From Kalmusia sp. IMI 367209 (taxonomy: Eukaryota; Ascomycota; Dothideomycetes; Pleosporales; Didymosphaeriaceae): a stretch of DNA of 64,000 bases. The stretch is from the NCBI GenBank assembly GCA_027946365.1, contig JAPEUQ010000006.1:1922001-1986000 (forward strand), given 5' to 3'. Below, one piece after another: positions 55,988 to 64,000 of this stretch (position 1 is its first letter; every line of letters starts with the position of its first letter). A program made the translations under genes and the position numbers. The notes beneath the pieces were generated by a model. That model searched no databases. It had not been told where the DNA came from and saw nothing but the letters and a program-made list of their open reading frames with translations.

Positions 55988-58565
55988 GTTCTACGTTGAC
56001 AATGAGCTACAGTGGTGCTTGGAAGTGATGTTTGCAGTGCAAAGGGAGTGTCACTTATACTCTCTGCTTCGTCAGCGATAGTGAGCCATCAGCAGATCAT
56101 ATTTCCAAGACTTCAGCTCTGCTGTCTCAACTTCTTCCGAGCAAACAATTCTCCCTCAACCTATTCGAGCATTATGTTGCTATCGGACCCGCCTTTGGAC
56201 GTGCAATTTCGAAAGTCCGCAGCAACCAATCACAGATAGTTCAGCGCGGACATGTGAGATGATTAAGCTCATCTTTGTGGAGAGATGCAGGGGTCGGATC
56301 GCAGAGGAGCGCCAAATGGCTTGACTAATACGAGCTTCGGCTCAAACAGCTGCATGGTGAGTAAGCATGGCAAATGGCAATACGCCCTGTAACGACATTT
56401 TGAAAGCATGATTAGTATCGTATCGTAAAAAGGGGAAAGTTTCGATGATATAACAACAAGCTGGCTCACGTTAGGAGGCAGGTGAAGGTTACACTGCAGA
56501 GTGCCATGCTTGTTCGTGCTGACGCGAGCAAATACGACAGTCCCAAAAAATACCATCATTATCGAAATTAGACCAACCGAGTAGATTTATAAGTATTACA
56601 CGAACTCATACACTCAAAATCCTTTTAGATCCGTCTGATATCCATCTTTCAGTCTGGCAGCCGCTTCCGCACGTTTGGTTGGCATCACAGGCATCTGACA
56701 CAGTCACACCACCAACATTTAAGAATATACAGTCATCTCAGACACATCGCGCAAATAAGTAATTGAAACTGAATAATTATTATTGAAAACGGTGAGAAGG
56801 CTTACGGGATCGCTGCGAAGCTTCCCAGATAGCCCTATAGTAGGCACAAATGTCGATGTTTCAGAATGCTTCGCAAATGTATCGCGCAAACCGAGCCTCG
56901 GCGATAAGACGATCATGACGGATCGGAAAAGAGCTTGATAATGAGGGAACGCAGCGAACGCAGCGAACGAAGAAGTCAATTATACACTCTACGACTGCCC
57001 CAAATCCTTGATCAGCAGTCCTGTAAAATTTGAGTGCATTATCCTTGCAGGACCGAGTACAGACACAAAAGCTCGAAGAGCAACCGTCAGCTTTGTGTGA
57101 TCGGTGAATCGAGTATCATGAACGTAGAGGTTACCTAGAACTGGTATTTCTGTCACACCACACTTTTTCCTCCTCGGCGGATGTAGACACCAAATAATCT
57201 TCTAAGGTAAGACCATAATAATCGCGTCTGAGAGATTATTATTTTTATTGCTCCTTGGCGGACAGTCTCGTGCAGGCGCGTTCCTAGTCGAGGTTTGCCA
57301 TTGCAGCATGACGCTGATCCTCGGTAACAACTAGGTCTATCATCTCAAGTGGACTTAGTGACGTAAGTTAACATTATAGTGTGCAGGTCTATAGTTGAAT
57401 TGACTCCGCGCTCTACAACAGTCTATGTAGAGAGTTTCACCAGAAACTTGCTGTGGCACAATAGGCCACTGCTTAGGCGTTACATAACAATTATGAACAA
57501 TTTTCATCTTTACTCAAGTATTAACCACAAGCGAATGGCAAACTAAAAGCTATGAGATAAGCCAATGATAACATCTGTCTTTGTTTCTATGAGGACCTAC
57601 GGTGCTCCCATTGTGAGTTTAGGCAGGCTACTACGAGAGAATCTTTATCACTCAGGCTAATGTATCCTTGATTATAAAACTACTATCATATCATAATTTA
57701 TACTTGTCTTAGATGAAGAGAAACTCAGAAAGAATATTGAGGAATGGTTGAAGAAAAAGATGATACACTATATGTAAAAAGGGAACATTTACTCATGTTC
57801 CTACCGCACCCATAGCTTCACAAGTGTTCAATGTAAAGGACAGACGCACCATGAAGAAATGATCTATTTCGATCTATTTCGATTCACAGGAGTAAATTTG
57901 TGCGGATATTACAGTCAGCTTGGGCAGCTTGGTGAAGTCACTTTAAGCAGGATGATGCAAGCTGATGTCTCGGGGCAGGGCTTGCCAGTTGAAATGATGT
58001 CGTCAATTTGTGTCCAATCTTTCACGCCGCCATTGATTACCGACGAACCTCAATACTTTGGCGTGGCACCAGTGAAGTGTACTATATATCCGATAGTAAA
58101 GAAAATCCGTCGAAATCAACACTGTGATCGATGCATTTTCACTCAACTTATGCTGAGACTGTACTATGTCGCCCTTTCCCAAAGTGCTCCAATCATGAAT
58201 GCCCCAATAGGCAATGTACATATTCAAAGTTCGACTACTACAAGCGTTGTAGGTGATATTTTGAGTCTAAGACTGAAGGCTAACAAGACGAGCATGAGAA
58301 GCCTGTCGGCGAAATCTCAACAATGGGTCGAAATCATAGCCTGATCCCAAGCGCTGGCCACATATCGATTGAAGCGAGAATTCATTTTGTCAACAGGTGA
58401 AATGGTTGGTCGCAAAGGGCACCATGGATGCAGCCCCTGCCGAAACTAGTAATGGATGCCTAGAGCCAATGGCTTTAGTGCAACACTAGCGTCTCGCCCC
58501 CTAGCCACTATATTATCTCTTCTTCTACACATACTGTCAGTCATTCCAGCAGCTACAACTTCAAG
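55988..58565. other. 2.6 kb intergenic stretch, no supported gene
   Basis: AT-rich, with short simple repeats (GAACGCA/GCGAACGCAGCGAACG near 56948 and GATCTATTTC repeated at 57859-57885). The longest frame (57859-58344) has no domain or signal. The PL20 promoter lies at its left end. Confidence 0.5.
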
Positions 58566-59801
58566 ATGCGCAAACAAATCCAATCTGAGAGACCTCAAAG
58601 AGCGACGCGATCCAGCACCCGTGGTGTCCAGAAACCAGTGCAGTCAAGTCGACAGACGAAGACAGCATCCCGAACAGCCGTCACGAGCAAGCGGCGTACA
58701 AAGTCTACAGTCCTACCTCAGGCTCTGCAGGAATATCACAAGCAGTCTGATGTGGACCCCAACGCATGCACAGCACTCTTACGACAACCTCGCGAGGTCT
58801 TCGATCTTATCGCAAGCTACCTCCAACCAGAAACTCTCGTTTGCCTCAGTCTCAGCTGCAAATTGGCTTTGCAGTACATCGGCTCATCCTGTTGGAATGA
58901 CCCGGACATCAGATCACATCGGCTTCATAGCCGACTATATTTGATGCAATGCCTCATCCGTGATGCGCCTAATGGACTGACGTTTTGTCAGTACTGCAAT
59001 ACTCTGCACCCGCCGCTCCAACCACCCCGCACTCATCGCGAGACGAAACTGACGAAGATATGCATGAGCCAATGGGCCGTCGTTGATTTCTTTCCTCAAG
59101 TGCGGGATGAGGATCAAAAAGAAGGATATAGTCTCCTACATCCGCATATCCAGGAAGTCTTCGACAAACGAGGTATAGATCCATCGACCATCTCTCTTCT
59201 CTCTGGCAACTATGCGACATCAAAGAATCCAGGATTCGATTACGAGCTTGCTTCATCGGCGGCCTGGATCAAAGATCGCCTAGTACTCCAGCACACACAC
59301 ATCTTCCGACCGAAATCACGGACCGCTCTCAAAGTCACAGACATCTTGATGCTCCCAGTCAGGATCTGTCCTCACATTTCCACAAGCACATCGGCGCCCC
59401 CAAAATCCCGCTATCTGCCCACCCGCCCTGCCAACAGCCCGCTACTCACGCATGCAATCGCTGCAGCATTCCCCCTGCATCAACGCTCCGGTGTACCTAA
59501 GCCATCCACGTTCCGCGACCCAACGCCGCTTGAGAAGAAGCAGTTGGACAGAGCAGATGCGGGTGAGAACGTCGTGTGGAAGTGTCGGGGGTGTACAACC
59601 AAATTTCAGGTGACTTTAGAGAAGGAAAGCGGCGCGCTAAGGATAACGAGTTGGCATTGTTTTGGAGCGGATCTGTTCCATGCGAGCAAGTATTGGCCTT
59701 GGTTGGTGAGGAGGGAAGGAGAGAGCTTAGGAGCGGGGAAGAGGAACAGTGAGTTTTGGTTTCCAGCGGGGAGGAGTGTGCCTGATTTTGCCATCGCCTG
59801 A
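58566..59801 (+). CDS. F-box protein with zinc-ribbon-like Cys pairs
   Basis: An intronless gene for 411 residues. The first 50 residues are basic and disordered (RATRSSTRGVQKPVQSSRQT). The F-box follows: LLRQPREVFDLIASYLQPET with LSLSCKLALQYIG. A Cys pair FCQYCNTLHPP lies in the centre and WKCRGCTTKFQVTLE near the C-terminus; such paired CxxC units are frequent in fungal F-box proteins of this type and may bind zinc. The C-terminus KYWPWLVRREGESLG is conserved-looking. Likely an SCF adaptor with unknown target. Confidence 0.8.
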   Translation: MRKQIQSERPQRATRSSTRGVQKPVQSSRQTKTASRTAVTSKRRTKSTVLPQALQEYHKQSDVDPNACTALLRQPREVFDLIASYLQPETLVCLSLSCKLALQYIGSSCWNDPDIRSHRLHSRLYLMQCLIRDAPNGLTFCQYCNTLHPPLQPPRTHRETKLTKICMSQWAVVDFFPQVRDEDQKEGYSLLHPHIQEVFDKRGIDPSTISLLSGNYATSKNPGFDYELASSAAWIKDRLVLQHTHIFRPKSRTALKVTDILMLPVRICPHISTSTSAPPKSRYLPTRPANSPLLTHAIAAAFPLHQRSGVPKPSTFRDPTPLEKKQLDRADAGENVVWKCRGCTTKFQVTLEKESGALRITSWHCFGADLFHASKYWPWLVRREGESLGAGKRNSEFWFPAGRSVPDFAIA

Positions 59802-60890
59802 TGTGTTTTCAATTGAAGCATGATGGAATAATAGGCTGCAGGTTGATGAAGTACAACGACCGTCGGCCCGTTGACACAAATTCTTGACTCACGTCTACCG
59901 CGGCTCCATCTTCTAGCACAGGTCCCACTTACATGAACAAAAAAAACCTCGTCAGCCGATAAGACGGTCGTCATACGCGTTAAGAATTAAAGAAGCTGAG
60001 AGTGAGTCAAGCTTTTACTGGGGTTGAGGATAATGGGTGGTGGCAAAATGAACGATGACAAAACACTCTATAATTACAGAGGGTAACGAGGATGCACGGA
60101 TGTGCTGCTTCGTGAGCACATTCGCCATCCCTCGGTCCCTCGGAGATTTGATGGTGATGTTGTGCGATAGGTGCCGGTGCCGATCCTTGATTATAATAGT
60201 CCACTATCATTTGGCACTGCTCAGCCTCAACGGCTCATCACTGCCAAGAGGGTCCTGAAAAAATGTCCGTCTTCGCGGCATCCACCCGTCGAGCAGTATT
60301 TGAGTGCGCTTTCGCGCGACAACAGAACAATTCTCTTGGCTGTAAGAAAGTCCGCCCTCAGGCAAGCGACAAGAATGGGCTACACAGTTCGTCGAAATCT
60401 GTGAGGGAAGTGGTAGGCCTACGTATTCCCTTTCGCTCAGCCTTAACCGACGTCTCATGCAGTACCAACCGAGAATGGTTGACCAAAGCAACAGCGTATT
60501 GACATGCGCATGTGCTGGTAGCGAACTTCAAGCCAATTTGTGTTCATCGCAAGTTCGGCAAAGCTTGGTGATGGAGTCCGACACTTCCAGGCCACCTCAA
60601 CACAGCACTGTTCGACTATTTAAGAATAAAGTAAGCCAATACGTCTAGCGTGGATCAAAGCTTTTGTACATAATTGGGCGAAGGTGTAAACCCTAATACG
60701 AAGGCCGTTAGCGCGTAGGGTGGACGCCTGGATAACCTGGTAATCCTTCAACACTGGAAGTCCGGACAAGGATGGGATCTCTGTAGCCGCCAACACTGGG
60801 GGATCACATATATACTACCAGTCATCGTAGTACCAAACGATGATCTGCAGCATTCTCTCTTTAAACATTCGCTAGTTCACCGACTTCGAC
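59802..60890. other. Intergenic, nothing recognised
   Basis: Several short frames on both strands without support; it carries the promoter of the SGNH hydrolase gene. Confidence 0.5.
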
Positions 60891-63411
60891 ATGGGGTTTT
60901 CTTCCCCCATGCTCATTACAGCTTTGACAGCACTCTCTTTCTTGTCATGCGCCCAGGGTCGCTCAATACCCAGAATAGAAACATTTAATACGAATGGGAA
61001 ACTCGTGGACACCACCGTCTTGCATGGGGATGACACCTCTCTGCTTTTCAATTCCACGTCTGACTTAGTCCCACGTCAAAACACGTCACCCGAGTGGCTT
61101 CGAATACTTCCCTTAGGCGCTTCCATCGTATTAGGACTCACTTCTACACCAGAAGATGGATTCCGTAAGCCCTTACGTGATCATTTGAGATCAGTTGGAT
61201 ACAAAGTGAACATGGTGGGAAGCCAGTAAGTCTTCACTTAGCTACCCCTCCCCCCGTCTAACGAGTGACTAAACGCGCACCCAGATCCAATCAAGCTGGC
61301 AGCATGCGAGATGGCGAACACGAGGCGGTCTCGGGAGCGCGTATCGATGAGGTCTACAAAAACCTAGACCGTTCCAGCGCTTTCAAACCAAATGTTATCC
61401 TAGTCAATGCCGGCACGAATGACTGTCAGCAGAACTTCCAGTTGGATGGTGCCATCAACCGATTGTCTGACCTACTTAAAAAGGCATGGGATCAATCCAG
61501 CCAAGCAACCATCATTCTCTCTACTCTTGTTATGTCGACCAACGAAGCAGGCAACCCGGGTATTCAAGCCCGAGTCTCCAAGTATAATGAGGGCGTTCGA
61601 AATCGTGAGTGGTTTTATCTTTCTTTCTGAACTTGGAGTAGATCGATTGCGGTCCATCTCAATCCATCCAAGCTAACAGGTATACTATAGTGGTTCCTCA
61701 ATTAGCGGGCGAAGGACGCCGTATTGTGCTGGCAGAAATGGACAACGGTAAGCTAGCTATAGCCACGGCTGGACGTTATGTGACCTCATGCAGACATTAT
61801 TGACACTGATGACAGGGTTTATCTCGAAAGACGATTTGTCAGACAACATCCATCCTACTAATGACGGATATAGGAAGATGGCCGCTGTCTGGAACGAGGC
61901 AATCGAGCGAGCACGTGCGCAAGGCATGTTACAAGACCCTGAAGACAACGGAACCCCAGATGGTGCCTGTCCGAAGGTTCCTGGCAAAGGCGATGGGCCA
62001 TACAAGCACCACGGCACATACATTGATCGCATCATCCCTCGGACATATACCTTCAAAGGCCGGGATTCCTCGAAGAGGTTCTCATTCGCCCAGGTTGTCA
62101 ATTATTATGGGGATCCAGATCCTAAGGGAGCCTTGGACGACTTTGTCTACTGGGAGAAGACTGACAACAATGGTCTTAAACTTCACTATTCTGTCAACCG
62201 CGGCAACGGGGATTTTGATGAGGATATGACCGTAGACCTTCCTTTTGACTGTCCGTCTGACGATATTCGATGGGCCGATGTAAGTGCTGCTTCCTAGAGT
62301 GGGACAAGGTCAACTTCAACCACTGCCTATGCGGGCCCCGCTAACGTACTTGCAGATAGATGGTAACCGCTCATGCAGTCCAATAGGAAGAATTTTGCAA
62401 GATGCTGACTTGCGTAGGTGACTTTAATGACGACTACGTTTGTGTTCAGAGTAATGGAGATCTGCGTGTAGCTATAAATACTGGTGCTCATTCTGATGAT
62501 CACAAACCTGCATTCAAGGAATTAGAGGGATTCTCTGTACCTACGCACACTGATTATGAAGGGCGACAAGTTCGCCTTGGGTGAGTGCTACAAGTCGCAG
62601 TCACGAGACCCTCCTACCGTTACTAATTGTGTTCTTAGTGACATAGATGGCGATGGAAAAGCAGGTACGAGCACTGAGCCTTTACGATGGCATTAGACGT
62701 TTGAAAAATGCTAATCCATTATCTCAGATTATTGTTTAACAAGTGACGACGGGTTTATTCGGTGCTGGCGCAATGCAGAGCAATGGCAAGATTTAGGCGT
62801 CGTTTTTACACCGAAAGGAAAGGGAGATATTCGCGGTACAAGATTCGTCGATATCAATGGGGATGGACGATGGGACTGGATCGTGAGTATTCTGGTTCTT
62901 GTGAGACCGCTTACCTCGGCTAACCTTTGCCAGTGGGTTGGTGACGCAGGCGACACCGACATCTACACTAATATAAAGATCCCGGGGTCCGAGTCTTCGG
63001 CCGCTCCTATGTGGCTGCGTGCCGAAAACTTCCATGGAGGCATGGGAAAAGCCGGAGTGCGGGACGAAATCTATTTCGCTCGTATATTTGGGACGGATCA
63101 CGCTGGTCGCCGAGACTATATCTGGTTTGAGGCAACCGACAAAGGCGACGACAATTTCGACTTCACACCTCGCGTTTGGCGAAATGATGGATCGGGAGGC
63201 ACTCAAGGTTATTGTGATGAGGTAAGTCAAGTTACAGAACTATCTCCACTTCTAATATTCGTGCTAACGTATTCGGTGATATAGAATGGAAGCGGGTTAG
63301 TGATTAAGCTCCACTATATGCTATTGTCGTTACTAACAAAATTACAGAGGAGACGATAACAATGATGATGCGGATATGCGTCCTGACCTACCCTCCTACA
63401 CTCCGTCGTAG
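60891..63411 (+). CDS. Secreted SGNH (GDSL-type) hydrolase with FG-GAP/VCBS repeats
   Basis: An extracellular esterase-like protein of 629 residues from 11 exons: 60891-61225, 61285-61604, 61691-61747, 61816-62279, 62356-62362, 62418-62580, 62639-62664, 62728-62882, 62934-63221, 63285-63295, 63348-63411. The signal peptide ends near AQG (residues 1-23). The SGNH blocks are LPLGASIVLG (catalytic Ser78), NVILVNAGTNDC (block III Asn) and DNIHPTNDGYRKM (Asp...His). After residue ~230 come FG-GAP-like calcium-binding blades: DIDGDFNDDYVCV, GDIDGDGKADYCL, FVDINGDGRWDWIW and RDYIWFEATDKGDDNF. The 7-base exon 5 is needed to complete DIDGD, and the junctions keep frame throughout. Substrate unknown. 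Confidence 0.87.
62356..62362 (+). other. Seven-base microexon in the SGNH/FG-GAP gene
   Basis: ATAGATG is flanked by CTTGCAG and GTAACC. Joining it between the exon ending in GCCGAT (62279) and the one starting GTGACTTT (62418) gives ADIDGDFNDDY, the exact FG-GAP calcium loop. Skipping it would shift the frame. Confidence 0.6.
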
Positions 63412-63632
63412 GAGAGACTTGGATGTCTAAACCCCTTTTGCGACAGACCGGATGACAGCATGTTTCGATTTGGATTGAGGCAGAGATGCAATTGATGACC
63501 AAAGGAAAACTCTTGTTTGGAGCCGCAGTGGGAGCATTTATGATAGTCGAATAGTGAAACATTTAAGCAAATATGTGTCTAATTATCCGACTCTTTGTGT
63601 CAACAACTATGACATCTAGAATATCCCTTGAT

Positions 63633-64000
63633 TCAATGCATGCAGCCGCCATACTCCCGCATCTTAAAATCCTGCAACGCAATCTCTCTTTTGGTCAGAT
63701 TACTCGTGTTCGTTTCCAGCGGATAGGTCGACGGAAAAGTTCCATTGCGAATGGGCACCAAAGTCCCATTGAGGATGCCTTGCATAAACTCCTTGTAATG
63801 GCCAACCTGAAGGACAAATATTAGTGAGCTCCGCATATGGCAGGACGGAACATCTTACCATATCGATCATCTCCTGCTTCGATACGACTTCGTGACTGTT
63901 TACAGAGACCTAGTTAGTATCTACCGACTCTACGGGCGCTACAACACGTTTTGTAGGACTCACGCGGAATGCGCCGTAGCAATCGACCCGACGCCCAGTA
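63633..64000 (-). CDS. Partial gene, 3' end of a probable secreted cysteine-containing protein
   Basis: The gene enters from beyond the window edge. Three coding pieces can be read on the minus strand: GRRVDCYGAFR (before a GTGAGT donor near 63962), VSVNSHEVVSKQEMIDM, and after a second intron VGHYKEFMQGILNGTLVPIR, then a tail ending EYGGCMH at 63633. N-x-S/T sites and isolated Cys (DCYGAF near the start, GGC at the end) suggest a small secreted protein. The N-terminus and signal peptide lie outside the window. Family not recognised. Confidence 0.55.

Noticed and set aside
57859..58344. 161-codon plus-strand frame
   Set aside because: No domain, signal peptide or splice sites; AT-rich surroundings; long by chance.

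Overview
This window is nuclear DNA of a filamentous ascomycete, most likely a dothideomycete of the Pleosporales type. Most genes carry short introns (about 40-70 bases, GT...CTAAC...AG). Genes lie singly on both strands. The content is typical of such fungi: a UstYa-type protein, a KP4-like secreted protein, CE15 and PL20 enzymes acting on glucuronate-containing polymers, F-box proteins, and many small secreted cysteine-rich proteins. The order-level placement is inferred from gene content only.

Layout. 1-3 kb holds a decayed fatty-acid transporter/acyl-CoA synthetase gene. 3-6.3 kb holds the divergent housekeeping pair VMA5 (V-ATPase subunit C) and GCV1 (glycine cleavage T-protein). 6.6-8.8 kb holds three tandem members, the middle one broken, of a small protein family I do not recognise. 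10.3-17 kb holds a DUR3-like urea/solute symporter divergent from an FMN monooxygenase and a FAD monooxygenase. 17-24.3 kb is an island of five small secreted protein genes: a trio with a shared cysteine pattern and shared intron position, a KP4-like gene and a Gly/Ala/Cys-rich one. 25.4-35 kb is a housekeeping/regulatory block: KIN17-like, a short-chain dehydrogenase, KRR1, two SET-domain proteins and an F-box-like protein. 35-40.4 kb holds a glyoxalase-like gene, a secreted Lys/Thr-repeat protein and a large F-box protein. 40.4-43.8 kb is a gene desert. 43.8-46 kb holds a secreted-protein gene with an in-frame stop and a relic of a thioester-reductase domain. 46-52.5 kb holds a modin-like membrane protein, UstYa, ORC6 and a CE15 glucuronoyl esterase. 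52.9-56 kb holds two more members of the orphan family as a divergent pair and a PL20 glucuronan lyase. 58.5-64 kb holds an F-box protein, an 11-exon SGNH/FG-GAP secreted hydrolase and the 3' end of another secreted-protein gene.

The two most unusual things are (i) the five-copy orphan family (6.6-8.8 kb and 52.9-54.9 kb), recognisable by a conserved phase-1 intron and an aromatic/Trp core although the sequences are very diverged, and (ii) the secreted trio at 17.2-20.6 kb, which shares a C...C...CxC...C...C framework and a phase-2 intron just after the CxC-[AT]-F-[FY] motif. In addition, four otherwise intact genes (FAD monooxygenase, glyoxalase-like, F-box, ORC6) each carry a single-base frameshift at or near a C/G homopolymer. 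Because ORC6 is normally essential, assembly error is the most economical explanation. All calls come from reading the sequence; no database search was run.
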